A DNA stretch of 64,000 bases from Weeksellaceae bacterium (GTDB lineage Bacteria > Bacteroidota > Bacteroidia > Flavobacteriales > Weeksellaceae): contig OX460916.1 of the NCBI GenBank assembly GCA_949788275.1, positions 930,001 through 994,000 of the forward strand, written 5' to 3'. Shown here in pieces: positions 43,707 through 52,266 of this stretch; positions within the stretch are counted from its first letter, which is position 1; each line of letters starts with the position of its first letter. Under the pieces are notes generated by a model that was not told the origin of the DNA, did not search any database, and saw nothing but the letters and a program-made list of their open reading frames with translations. Made by a program: the position numbers and the translations under genes.

Positions 43707-44626
43707 TTCGGTTTAAGAATTCCGTTTAAGATTGCAGAAGAAAAAGTCTTTTCTTTCTTTTTCTCCAGTGGCTGACAACCAGTAAATACAATAATCATGG
43801 TCATACTTCCTAAGATACCAACAGGACTATTAATGATGCTTTTTCCATCAATCACAATAAGTGTTAATATGGGAACTGTAGCATTGAAACTGCCATGAAA
43901 GAGGGTGGGTGCGATAACCGATTTCGTTATTTCGCGAATATAATTAAACAAGAAGGAGCTAACGATGCAAAACAAAATCATAAGAATTCCACCTAATAAA
44001 TGATTTTCTTTTAAGCTATGGCCTTTTAGAATGATAGGAAAATGCCATAATCCCCATATAAAACCTATAAAAATTGAACGACGAAATCGTCCTAACTCTT
44101 CATTGTGTTTAAACAAGTAACCACGCCATCCCAATTCTTCACCCAAGGCGGCTGGGAAATTAACAATTGCCCCCATATAAGCTGCGAATAAAATAAGAGG
44201 TATGAGTATGTAATCAAAATGGGGCGGAAGATCATTAATTTCATGACCCGATTGACCACTTAATTCGTTGAAACGGACAATTAGCTCTGCTTCATTTAAG
44301 CTCATTCTACCTACCCCATTCAAATGAAATAGGTTTCCAAATAGATAAACCAAAGTTAAAAACGTACATACGAAAAAAACGGTAATTAACGGTACAGAAA
44401 TTAGGAGTCTAATAGATTTTCGTGGAACGCGAAAATAAGAGACCAGCGTTTTCCGGTTAAACTTCTCGAGTATAAGCGTTGCTACTAAGGGACCAGCCAT
44501 ATACCAAGTACCGATAATGAAAACGGTCATTAGTGGGTTTGAAACGCCATTTAACACCAGAAGACTCGACCAGCTAAATGTGTAAGCCAATAAGATAAAT
44601 ACTACATTCTTTCGTTTTAAAAGCAT
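43697..44626 (-). CDS. CPBP-family intramembrane glutamic protease
   Basis: This 309-residue multi-pass protein has the Rce1/CPBP motifs: motif 1 EELGWRGYLF, motif 2 FIWGLWHFPII and motif 3 LFHGSFNATV. The pair of Glu and the His residues form the active site. Such proteases process prenylated or bacteriocin-like peptides, or give immunity to them. The substrate here is unknown. It is a single gene whose last few bases overlap the edge of repeat copy H, so the gene's 3' end and the element are adjoining. Confidence 0.9.
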   Translation of the reverse strand: MLLKRKNVVFILLAYTFSWSSLLVLNGVSNPLMTVFIIGTWYMAGPLVATLILEKFNRKTLVSYFRVPRKSIRLLISVPLITVFFVCTFLTLVYLFGNLFHLNGVGRMSLNEAELIVRFNELSGQSGHEINDLPPHFDYILIPLILFAAYMGAIVNFPAALGEELGWRGYLFKHNEELGRFRRSIFIGFIWGLWHFPIILKGHSLKENHLLGGILMILFCIVSSFLFNYIREITKSVIAPTLFHGSFNATVPILTLIVIDGKSIINSPVGILGSMTMIIVFTGCQPLEKKKEKTFSSAILNGILKPNLR

Positions 44627-44745
44627 AAAGCAAATTTTAATGCATCATGGCTTTTGTAGGTTAAAGTGTTGTTAGTGAGTGACTAATTTATGTAATTTTA
44701 ATGAATTGTTCTGCGTTAATTGCATAAAGGAATCACTTTTTTTTA

Positions 44746-45813
44746 TTAAGGCAGTAGTTTTTTTAAATTATTTGTAATGCTTTCTTTTACAATTGACCCG
44801 TTTTTATAACTCTTTATTGTATACGTGTTGTTGACGTTTTTAGTGATATAAATACCCTCTTGGGGCTTACCCTCTTCATCGTAAATCAGACTCCCAATTA
44901 ACGTCTCTAGGGTATAGGGAACCATAAAAGACTCAAAAACATTCTCTAAACCTTCTGCAGCTTCGGTAGGATTGGAAAGTAATATGTCTAGACGACTCAA
45001 AAATGAATCCATAGGTCCATTAAATTTAAAAGAAAATTGCATAAACAAAGGCATTAAAATATGATCTTTCGAATCTAAATCTTGCCTAGCATTGGATAAC
45101 CAATTCATTTGTTGAAGTTGTTTTTGTTCATCCACGTAATAAATGGTAGAAGACTTAGGGGTAGCTTCCGCAACGTCTGTAAATAAAGGTGTACTGGTTG
45201 CAATCTTTTTCCCATTGCGTAAATAATCAGCGATAACGTACCCATTTTTCTGATAGACTTGTAGTCCATCTCCGGTCTCTAAACTATGTATATGTAAAGA
45301 TTCACCCTCCAATAGCATAGAAATTCTATTAAAATAATGCATTCCAAAAACATCGATGTTTAAACCTTTTTTTTGCCCATTTTTGTAGACGTCTGTCAAT
45401 AACATTTGGTTAGCGACCATGCGGTAATCATTTCCATCCCAAATATTACCGTCGATATAGGTTGTTTTTAATGCATATTCTATCGGTGGTTGGTATTGAT
45501 CTTTAGCAATAAAATCAACCGCATACCTCGTCTTTCGTTTTCCGTCTTCATAGTAATCAACAAAAGGCAATTCGCCTAATAATTTTTCTTTGGTTACTAA
45601 ATAACCGTTGTAAGGCTGTCCATTTTTTATTTCTAATCGATAGGACTTTTGAGGTTTTTCTAAAATTAAAATTTTAGTAGTTTCTTTGAAGTGGGCATTA
45701 ATATCGTTCATAAATTCAACATTGTAAATGGTTGAATTGTCTTGTGCTGAAAGCGCTGGACAAGTGAATAAGCAGGCTAGAATTAAGAAAATAAATACAA
45801 TTTTATGAGACAT
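44746..45813 (-). CDS. Exported protein of unknown function with MORN-like hairpin repeats
   Basis: This 355-residue protein has a signal peptide (IVFIFLILACLFTCPALSAQ). The rest has short beta-hairpin units of the form YxNGxKKG/YEDGKR (VDYYEDGKRKT, VYKNGQKKGLNIDVF, YLRNGKKIATST), like MORN or toxin-antitoxin YwqK-type repeats, and a helical C-terminal part (about 225-300). I recognise no enzyme motif. It is a single gene with a 10-bp direct repeat in its leader. Confidence 0.7.
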   Translation of the reverse strand: MSHKIVFIFLILACLFTCPALSAQDNSTIYNVEFMNDINAHFKETTKILILEKPQKSYRLEIKNGQPYNGYLVTKEKLLGELPFVDYYEDGKRKTRYAVDFIAKDQYQPPIEYALKTTYIDGNIWDGNDYRMVANQMLLTDVYKNGQKKGLNIDVFGMHYFNRISMLLEGESLHIHSLETGDGLQVYQKNGYVIADYLRNGKKIATSTPLFTDVAEATPKSSTIYYVDEQKQLQQMNWLSNARQDLDSKDHILMPLFMQFSFKFNGPMDSFLSRLDILLSNPTEAAEGLENVFESFMVPYTLETLIGSLIYDEEGKPQEGIYITKNVNNTYTIKSYKNGSIVKESITNNLKKLLP

Positions 45814-45817
45814 AATT

Positions 45818-45853
45818 TTGGTTGATGGTTAGTAAGATTAAAATTGGTTGATG
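45818..45853 (-). repeat. 10-bp direct repeat in the leader of the unknown exported protein gene
   Basis: TTGGTTGATG lies at 45818-45827 and 45844-45853 (period 26), just before the minus-strand start codon. A TATATTTG -7 candidate lies further upstream at 45910-45917, so the repeats would be in the transcript leader. Confidence 0.5.
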
Positions 45854-45917
45854 AACACGATGTTTGTTCATTAAATTTTCACGGCATAGAATTGAGGCAT
45901 ACTTTTAGTCAAATATA

Positions 45918-46270
45918 AGATTTTGTTGTCAGCATTTAGTTAAATGAAGGCGGAAGATAGAGGTGGAGCGAAGAGAACATGCGTATACGTCGAACCAATT
46001 ATGTATTCCGTTAAAAATCGATTTTTGTTATAGATAAACCTCTTTTTGTAATTGGTAAAAGGATTGTTTAAAGGGTGGGAAACCTGTGCGTTATCATAGT
46101 ATGTCCACTTATGTAAAAAGATAGTTGTATTTATTTTAAAATAATTGTAATATTGGGACAAGATATTTGGAATTGAATGGATCAATTAAGTTAGATCTTC
46201 AGATTAAAAATCGAAAAAGCACTTATATGAAATACAATACGAAGGTAAAAATAACCATATAAATCAACAT
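45918..46270. other. AT-rich intergenic stretch without a convincing gene
   Basis: Minus-strand codons are open over part of it (45940-46185), but the translation is unlike a protein. On the plus strand I see only a GATATTTG -7-like box near 46160 and a terminator at 46271-46300, which together could frame a short RNA of about 110-130 nt. Confidence 0.4.
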
Positions 46271-46300
46271 AAAGCATCTTATATATAGGATGCTTTTTTT
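46271..46300 (+). terminator. Rho-independent terminator with no coding gene in front
   Basis: AAAGCATC and GATGCTTT pair around an AT-rich loop and are followed by seven T residues. No plus-strand gene ends here. The nearest plus-strand stop lies far upstream, so it may end a small RNA. Confidence 0.7.
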
Positions 46301-46413
46301 ACGTTTAAGCATAGCTGTATTTAATAAAAATACAGAAAAAAGTACATTCTGAGCCTTGGAAAACCATTTCAATGACTTAGGCATAGATAACCATCACACA
46401 TTAATTTTTGCAT

Positions 46414-47886
46414 ATGAAATTGAGCTTTTTCGTCTTTTTGGTAATGATTTTACATCTAAATGGGCAAACTTCGATAGAAAAAAGCATAGACTCTTTGATT
46501 GAACGTTCTACAGATCAATTTGTTGCGGTTCAATTTAAAGAAGCATTGCTAACCACAAACAACGCCTTAAAATTATCAGAAGAGCATCATTATTCAAAAG
46601 GAATTGCAACAGCCAATATTTATATCGCTCGGTTATTACTCGAATTAGGGATTTATAATCGTAGTTTACTATATCTTAAAAATGCAGAAGAGCAACCCTA
46701 TATTAAAAAAGATTTTTTTCTACAAGCTGAGCTTTATCGAATTCGCGGAAGAATTTACGAGAACCTGAAAATGGGCTCACTATCATTGAGAGAATTTCGA
46801 AAACAACTAAGCGTAGCAATTAAAATTAAAAGTGAAAACCGTAAAAATATTTCTAAATTTTGGGCGCATCAAAATATAGCCCAAGTTTTTGAACGAACTC
46901 GTAATCAAGATTCAGTCTTGTTCCATGTTACACAAATGGAAAGTTTATTACCTCATTTTAAGGAAGAGGAAGAACTTTTTTTATTTACAAGCACCTATGT
47001 GAAAATCGCTGAAATGGCTTTTCTCGAAAAGGATTATACACGGTGTAGATTCTATCTCGATAAATCCATGGTATTGTTAGATCGATATCACTCTAATTTT
47101 AAATTCGATATCTTGAAAATCTATGGTGATTTGGAAGCTGAACAAGACCATATAGAAGAAGCAGCCCTGTATTACGAGGAAGCATTCAATAATGCATTGG
47201 CTTTAGATGTGAAAGACCAGGCCAGGTATTTATCTAAAATTGTTGCTGATTATTACCATGACAATCAGCTAGATCCGCTTATTACCAATAAATATCTCTA
47301 TCAATATCAAAGACTTAATGATTCGTTAGAAACTGAAAGTAAACAAGCAACAGAAACTCTCGTGAGTCAAATATTAGATCAAGAGGCCGAAGAATCCACC
47401 AAGCAACAGAATTTTTTTCTCTATTTAATTGCCGGTATAATCGCCATATCGTGTGCTATTATAGGCTTCTTATTTTTAAGCTACCATCGAAAGAAAATCA
47501 GGTATATCTATAAAAATAAGTTGTTGATAAAAGAACAATCCAAAGCAGATGAATTAGCACAACTTACTGATGTAAATACATTCAATGAACTTATCCGAAT
47601 GGCAAAAAAAAATAATCCCGAGTTCTTAATTCTTTTTAAAGAACGCTATCCTACTTTTGTTGCGAATTTAAAAGCCTTAGATCCTAAAGTCCGAAGTAGT
47701 GAATTGGCTTTCTGTGCAATGGCATATCTTAACTTTTCCACCAAAGATATCGCCGAATATACGTTTGTAACAATCCGTGCTGTACAAATTCGTAAAAATA
47801 GAATGCGAAAGAAATACAGCATTAATTCCAAAGAAGATTTCAATAGCTGGATGCGTAAACTTGGTGATGAAACAATTCATAATTAG
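46414..47886 (+). CDS. Membrane-bound TPR regulator with C-terminal helix-turn-helix (second copy of this architecture)
   Basis: This protein of about 490 residues has a signal peptide (MKLSFFVFLVMILHLNGQ), periplasmic TPR helices (about 30-310; TANIYIARLLLELGIYNRSL), one transmembrane helix at about 333-355 (FFLYLIAGIIAISCAIIGFL), a linker, and a cytoplasmic HTH at about 422-475 (SELAFCAMAYLNFSTKDIAE, TFVTIRAVQIRKNRMRKK). The ATG at 46414 is used instead of the TTG two codons earlier. It resembles the 28321 protein in design but is clearly diverged. It may regulate the exported-protein genes that follow at 48659. Confidence 0.87.
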   Translation: MKLSFFVFLVMILHLNGQTSIEKSIDSLIERSTDQFVAVQFKEALLTTNNALKLSEEHHYSKGIATANIYIARLLLELGIYNRSLLYLKNAEEQPYIKKDFFLQAELYRIRGRIYENLKMGSLSLREFRKQLSVAIKIKSENRKNISKFWAHQNIAQVFERTRNQDSVLFHVTQMESLLPHFKEEEELFLFTSTYVKIAEMAFLEKDYTRCRFYLDKSMVLLDRYHSNFKFDILKIYGDLEAEQDHIEEAALYYEEAFNNALALDVKDQARYLSKIVADYYHDNQLDPLITNKYLYQYQRLNDSLETESKQATETLVSQILDQEAEESTKQQNFFLYLIAGIIAISCAIIGFLFLSYHRKKIRYIYKNKLLIKEQSKADELAQLTDVNTFNELIRMAKKNNPEFLILFKERYPTFVANLKALDPKVRSSELAFCAMAYLNFSTKDIAEYTFVTIRAVQIRKNRMRKKYSINSKEDFNSWMRKLGDETIHN

Positions 47887-48265
47887 GGAAGTATTTTAAT
47901 TTTAAACCAAAATAAAAAAACGCATTTAAGTATTATTGTTTTATCCGATTTAGCGCATTTTAAATTTTCACGAAAATACTTTGTTTTATTTATATGTCAA
48001 TAATGTATAATAGAATTAATTTCTATTAACCGTCACATCCTTAAAATATATTTTCGAAACCTTTCTAAGAAATATTTCTTGTTTTTTTTACCCCATTCAA
48101 TTTATTTTAAGCATCTGTTTTGCCCATTTTTCATCCGATTTTGAATTTAATTTAGATGAGTCGTCGACTAAATTGAGTCTTAAATAGTTGTTATATAGTA
48201 ACTTGAAAAATGTGATAGGCGTGTGATACCGCTGTTTTGGGATGGTTATAAAAAAAAATTAAAGA
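47887..48265. other. AT-rich intergenic region upstream of a strong promoter
   Basis: No coding frame or clear hairpin-plus-T-run is visible. The stretch separates the TPR-HTH regulator from the promoter at 48266. Confidence 0.4.
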
Positions 48266-48296
48266 TTTGTCGCTGTAAGAAGAGTTGTTATATTTG
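48266..48296 (+). promoter_or_regulatory. Strong Bacteroidota-type promoter (TTTG-N19-TATATTTG)
   Basis: TTTG at 48266-48269 and a perfect -7 box TATATTTG at 48289-48296 with a 19-base spacer. This is one of the two best promoter matches in the window (the other is at 53401). The predicted transcript begins near 48303 and therefore carries an unusually long leader of about 355 bases before the first gene at 48659. Confidence 0.7.
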
Positions 48297-48302
48297 CAGC
48301 CG

Positions 48303-48658
48303 CTAATTTATTTAATCTAGATTTTTTTATTTGTTTTTTAATTAAATGAATAAGTAGGGATTGAAAATTATATAAAGTAACCTAAGTATTATTGTGTAAC
48401 TGTATTTTACATATAGAAAAGCTCCTTTTTAAAGTAACACCAAAATTTAATTAACCTTTGTATACACTCATGAAAATTCATCATTTTTCCATTTACCTTT
48501 CCTATAGGAATTTTAATCAAATAACGCAAATAGGGAACGGGAATAGTAAATCTTTATTCTTTAATCATACCAAGTCTTTTGTGCCTAACTCGTTAGAAGA
48601 TTCTGTTTTCGTTCTATGCACAAAGCATCATCCTCAATTAATCTTAATGTAAACTAAT
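48303..48658 (+). other. Long 5' leader of the surface-protein module
   Basis: About 355 bases lie between the predicted transcription start and the next clear gene. A 64-codon frame (48458-48652, internal ATG at 48470) lies in it and ends 6 bases before the next gene, but its sequence has no features of a known protein. It could be a leader peptide or part of a structured regulatory RNA. Confidence 0.4.
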
Positions 48659-50380
48659 ATGAAAATCTATATTTACTTTTTAATAACCCTGTGTTTAGGC
48701 GTTTCCAGTTTTGCCCAAGGTATTGGTGAATCCTATGTCAGTAGACCTGCTAAGTTTGTTTCGGCAGATAAATCAGCCGAAGTCGGTCAGATGTCTTCTA
48801 TTATGGATGGTGAAGGCCTAACTGGAAATATAGCCAGTCAAAATGGGGAATACCAATTATATTGGCTGCAATCGAATAATCCAGTCACTTTTACCTTTGA
48901 TATGGCTCAATCTTCAAAGATAAATGCCTTTGTATATTATGGCCCGTGGGGATTTAATGAAGGCGCTAGAAATGTCGATGTTTCGTTTTACAGTGGCGTT
49001 AGTCATTTAGGAACAGAGCGGATTGTTTTTCCGAAACGTTATTCAAGCCGACAGGTAGCTAGTTTATCAAAAACCTATGTGAATGTAACGCGTGTATTGG
49101 TTAAAATAATCGATGATTACGAAGATAGCGATGCTAAACGTACATCACTTTCCGAAGTGGCTTTTGGTGATTTCGTTCTAGATCAACCTACCTTAAGTTT
49201 TCAATCGACATTCTGTGCGGCACAAGGAAAGGCCAAGATCACTAATTTTAACCCTTTATTTACCTATTCATTTTCTCCAGCAGGTCCACAAGTAACAGCC
49301 AGTGGCGATATTATTAATTTTGTTGTTGGGGTTACCTATAAAGTTACCGCCAAAAAAGGGGATGAAAGTTCTCCAGCCAGTAATGCATTCACCTTAGACG
49401 ACAATTGTGCCAATTGTACAAAGCCAGCAACGAGCGGTACGCCGACTGGGTTTTCATCGGTGGGCATTACAACCCAATCCAAGCAAGATAATTGGCCAAA
49501 TACCATCCCGAATGGATTTGTCGCTTTAGAATCAAGTGAAAAAGGGCTTGTAATTTCCCGAGTTCAAAATTCAACCAAGATTGTCGAGCCTAAAGAAGGA
49601 ATGATTATCTATGATATAGATGCTAAATGTGTTAAACTATACAACGGTGCTGCATGGAATTGTATTAAAAATACCTGTGGTACCAGTAAACTAACACCAC
49701 GTAATGTACGCATTGGTCATTATGCTGGTTATAGTATTGGCGATAACCAACATCAAACATTCAAGAATCAATTGTTAAACAAGGTGAATTACGGACCAAC
49801 TGGAAAATTTAAAGGCGTAACCGGATTCGATTTTACCAGTATTTCAACACAAAACATCGATAACCTTGATTTAATTAATCAATTTGATATCATCGTTATA
49901 GGCTATGCCAACATTACGGCTTCGAATGTTCTTAAAATAAAACAGTTTGCCGATCAAGGTGGTGCTGTTATGGTATTATTAGATAGTAATTTAAATACAG
50001 GCTTACATCAAGCATTTGGTGGAACAGGAACTGTAACGGCTGGTCAAGTGAATGCCAAAACAAACAATAATGCATTAAATGTGGGACTTTTCGGTGATAG
50101 TCGCAATGTCAATTTAATTGGTATGCAGACCATGGCACGCGTTACGAGTATCCCAAGCGATGCGATTCTGCTGGGAACAGAATCAATTGCAAGTAATAAT
50201 CCTGCAGCATGGATCACTGGATCAAAACAAAATGTATTTTTTGTGTGGGATGAAGGGATCTTTAGACATGGTTCGGTTGCAGGACTTGTCATTGATACAC
50301 CTCAAGAAATTTTTATTCATAATATGATGGCCTATATCTTACAAAGAGCAGGTTTTCAACCCAATGTTCCACTTCAATAA
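48659..50380 (+). CDS. Exported multi-domain surface-type protein (discoidin-like N-terminus)
   Basis: This 573-residue protein has a signal peptide (YIYFLITLCLGVSSFAQG). Domains by eye: a discoidin/F5-8C-like beta-sandwich (about 20-172; STIMDGEGL-like start, TFTFDMAQSSKINAFVYYG, SLSEVAFGDF); an Ig-like segment (about 175-250); a Cys-containing region with EGMIIYDIDAKCVKLYNG and AAWNCI, a pattern I recall in many Chryseobacterium surface proteins; and a C-terminal alpha/beta domain (about 350-573; FDIIVIGYANITASNVLKIK, GGAVMVLLDSNLN) like a GATase/ThuA-type fold. No T9SS signal is seen at the C-terminus. It heads a four-gene run. Confidence 0.75.
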   Translation: MKIYIYFLITLCLGVSSFAQGIGESYVSRPAKFVSADKSAEVGQMSSIMDGEGLTGNIASQNGEYQLYWLQSNNPVTFTFDMAQSSKINAFVYYGPWGFNEGARNVDVSFYSGVSHLGTERIVFPKRYSSRQVASLSKTYVNVTRVLVKIIDDYEDSDAKRTSLSEVAFGDFVLDQPTLSFQSTFCAAQGKAKITNFNPLFTYSFSPAGPQVTASGDIINFVVGVTYKVTAKKGDESSPASNAFTLDDNCANCTKPATSGTPTGFSSVGITTQSKQDNWPNTIPNGFVALESSEKGLVISRVQNSTKIVEPKEGMIIYDIDAKCVKLYNGAAWNCIKNTCGTSKLTPRNVRIGHYAGYSIGDNQHQTFKNQLLNKVNYGPTGKFKGVTGFDFTSISTQNIDNLDLINQFDIIVIGYANITASNVLKIKQFADQGGAVMVLLDSNLNTGLHQAFGGTGTVTAGQVNAKTNNNALNVGLFGDSRNVNLIGMQTMARVTSIPSDAILLGTESIASNNPAAWITGSKQNVFFVWDEGIFRHGSVAGLVIDTPQEIFIHNMMAYILQRAGFQPNVPLQ

Positions 50381-50391
50381 AATTGCACACC

Positions 50392-50910
50392 ATGAAAAAA
50401 TATATCATCTTAAGTCTTTTTTGTAGCCTTGTTTTAAACACTGTTCAAGCACAAGTCGCTATCGGAAAATCATCGATCCAAGGGGTGAGTACCTTAATGG
50501 AATTCGATCAAAAACCAACCAATACCAATGGGATTATATTACCCGCTGTTAAATCTTTACCTACTGTAACGGCTAATGATAACGGTACCTTTTTATTCGA
50601 CAGAGCTTCGAAGAAAGTAAGAATGTACGAGAATAATCAATGGATTGATTTGTCTGAAAATCCTGGTGATACCAGTCAATTGGTCAACAACTCGACAAAC
50701 GAAATTGGTGGCGGAGTAATCATAGGGGCAGATAAAACGTTAGCAAAAGGGGTTTTGGTCTTAGAATCAGCTAACAAAGCCATGGTTTTACCGCAGATTA
50801 AAGATCCACATTTAACAGTAAAAAACCCATATCCAGGAATGATTTGTTACGATACAACCCTTAAAACAGTAGCCGTTTTTGATGGAATACTGTGGAATTA
50901 TTGGAAATAA
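50392..50910 (+). CDS. Small exported protein of a flavobacterial surface family
   Basis: This 172-residue protein has a signal peptide (YIILSLFCSLVLNTVQAQ). Two similar halves each end in a beta unit with an aromatic cap: NGTFLFDRASKKVRMYENNQ with WIDLSE, and GMICYDTTLKTVAVFDG with ILWNYWK. This pattern recurs in a family I remember from Chryseobacterium. It follows the discoidin-like gene by 11 bases, and the HTH gene starts 2 bases after its stop, so all three are co-transcribed. The start is ATG 50392, not the TTG at 50383. The role is unknown; a structural or adhesive surface subunit is plausible. Confidence 0.72.
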   Translation: MKKYIILSLFCSLVLNTVQAQVAIGKSSIQGVSTLMEFDQKPTNTNGIILPAVKSLPTVTANDNGTFLFDRASKKVRMYENNQWIDLSENPGDTSQLVNNSTNEIGGGVIIGADKTLAKGVLVLESANKAMVLPQIKDPHLTVKNPYPGMICYDTTLKTVAVFDGILWNYWK

Positions 50911-50912
50911 GA

Positions 50913-51335
50913 ATGGAAATTAAGAAAATCCATCTAGGCCAACTCATTCAATTGCGGGTAGAAGAATTAGAGATTGATATTCAACGAATTGAAAAATTCT
51001 TTAAAACATCTGAACAAGCGATTGTTCAGATGTACACTCAACCAAGCTTAGATACGGATGTTTTGCTTAAATGGAGTAAGCTTCTACAATATGATTTTTT
51101 TCGAATTTATTGCCAGCATTTAATTTTGTTTGCACCATTTTCAGAACAAAACAACAAAAAAAATCAACAATCGCAATTACCGGTATATAAGAAGAATCTC
51201 TATACAAAAGAGTTAATTGATTTTGTGTTAACACAAATTAATACAGGTAAGAAAACGAAGTCAGAGGTGATTATTGACTACAGAATCCCAAAGACAACCC
51301 TCTATAAGTGGATCAATAAATACAAAAAAATATAA
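50913..51335 (+). CDS. Small protein with C-terminal transposase-like helix-turn-helix
   Basis: This 140-residue protein has an N-terminal helical domain (MEIKKIHLGQLIQLRVEELE, FKTSEQAIVQMY, LDTDVLLKWSKLLQYDFF) that resembles a HigB/XRE-like or anti-sigma-type bundle. The C-terminal HTH (KSEVIIDYRIPKTTLYKWIN, KYKKI) is of the IS3 OrfA/HTH_29 kind, but no transposase catalytic region follows. The ATG at 50913, 2 bases after the preceding stop, is a better start than the in-frame ATG at 50892 inside the upstream gene. I infer a local transcription factor. Confidence 0.68.
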   Translation: MEIKKIHLGQLIQLRVEELEIDIQRIEKFFKTSEQAIVQMYTQPSLDTDVLLKWSKLLQYDFFRIYCQHLILFAPFSEQNNKKNQQSQLPVYKKNLYTKELIDFVLTQINTGKKTKSEVIIDYRIPKTTLYKWINKYKKI

Positions 51336-51444
51336 TTGAATGCTGTCACAAACCACGTTCAATAAAATAATTTAACACCAACTTAAACCTATTTATTTTA
51401 ACTACCAATCAATAATGATTGGTGGTTTTTTCAAATAATATAAA

Positions 51445-51765
51445 ATGGATAGACCAAATTATCATCAAATATACTTAGACATTATTCATGAATTATGTCC
51501 ACATCAGCTCGAAAAATACTCCCGGTTTTTCTTAAAAAGTAACCTGACCTATTTTGAGGTAATTGCCCTCAACGATCTTATATTTAATCCTCTAAATGAT
51601 GAGAATACTACAGAAAATCAAAAGTTTAAAGCCTACCATAAAGACACTATCTTTACCGTACTCAACTATCAAAAACTAAACAACATAAGCAATTCTAAGC
51701 TATCTCGCGATTTTAACATTAGTAGAAATACCATTGCAAAATGGAAAAAACATTACATACCTTAA
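51445..51765 (+). CDS. Small helix-turn-helix protein of a Chryseobacterium-type family
   Basis: This 106-residue protein begins MDRPNYHQIYLDIIHELCPH and ends in an HTH with SNSKLSRDFNISRNTIAKWK. The ending is the same kind of HTH as in the 50913 gene. I recall this family (starting near 'NYxRIYxDIL' and ending 'RNTVxKWK') as frequent in Chryseobacterium, located next to surface-protein genes. No transposase catalytic motif is present. A short AT-rich hairpin region (ACCAATCA/TGATTGGT, 51403-51424) separates it from the previous gene. Confidence 0.7.
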   Translation: MDRPNYHQIYLDIIHELCPHQLEKYSRFFLKSNLTYFEVIALNDLIFNPLNDENTTENQKFKAYHKDTIFTVLNYQKLNNISNSKLSRDFNISRNTIAKWKKHYIP

Positions 51766-51802
51766 ATTCTATACCTTACTTATACGTTTAAGTATTGTAT
51801 TA

Positions 51803-51923
51803 GGGGCGTTCCGTGTCTTTGTTGTTGATAGCAACAACAAAGACACGGCGGGCTTTCCGCACTCGCTTTTGGTTCCGTTTCCCTCCACCAAAAGCTCAAA
51901 CAGATGCTTCAATCCCTAACGCA
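51803..51923 (-). repeat. Two-hairpin intergenic element, copy I
   Basis: Reverse copy: GGGGCGTT, hairpin CCGTGTCTTTGTTGTT/AACAACAAAGACACGG (6-base loop), GCGGGCTTTCCGCACTCGC, second hairpin CTTTTGG/CCAAAAG, and the end CAATCCCTAACGCA. The right part matches copy H at 75 of 76 bases, but only the loop-proximal TTGTTG of the long hairpin is shared. Confidence 0.88.
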
Positions 51924-51973
51924 TCTTGTTGTGCATCATTTTGTTAATTAATTTGTTCCAAGTCTTTTATCTC

Positions 51974-52015
51974 AGGGTGCTTCTGTAGCACATCCATGCT
52001 TTGAATCCCTCAAGG
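51974..52015 (-). repeat. Possible decayed fragment of the intergenic element
   Basis: GTGCTTCTGTAGCAC (small hairpin) followed by ATGCTTTGAATCCCTCAAGG resembles the ATGCTTCAATCCCT end of reverse copies. The match is short and could be chance. Confidence 0.3.
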
Positions 52016-52266
52016 TCGATTTCTAATTCTTATCAACTCCTACTTTTCGTATCCACGTTATTTCAGTTGCTTCTTTTTTACTAGTTTCTGATAATCAGCT
52101 TAAACAGCGTTTTTCGTATTTTGAATAAGGGGATGTTTTTGTTTTTTGAAAGAATATTTTGAATCGATTTGATCCTAAAATACGTGCCTGATTAGCAGAA
52201 AATAGAAGTATATTACAATAAAGTAAACAAGAATATTTACTTTTATACCTTAATTAGATACAAACG

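Noticed and set aside
43417-43716. 99-residue plus-strand open frame
   Set aside because: It crosses repeat copies G and H and is a by-product of their sequence.
45940-46185. 81-residue minus-strand open frame
   Set aside because: AT-rich non-coding translation without promoter or plausible start.
48458-48652. 64-residue frame in the 48.3-48.7 kb leader
   Set aside because: No family, no hydrophobic or charged pattern typical of a leader peptide, and start codon TTG. Kept only as a possibility in the leader entry.
50913-51765. Insertion-sequence transposase
   Set aside because: The two small proteins have transposase-type HTH regions, but no DDE or other catalytic domain, no terminal inverted repeats and no target duplication were seen.
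51734-51919. 61-residue plus-strand open frame
   Set aside because: It overlaps the end of the HTH gene and continues through repeat copy I.
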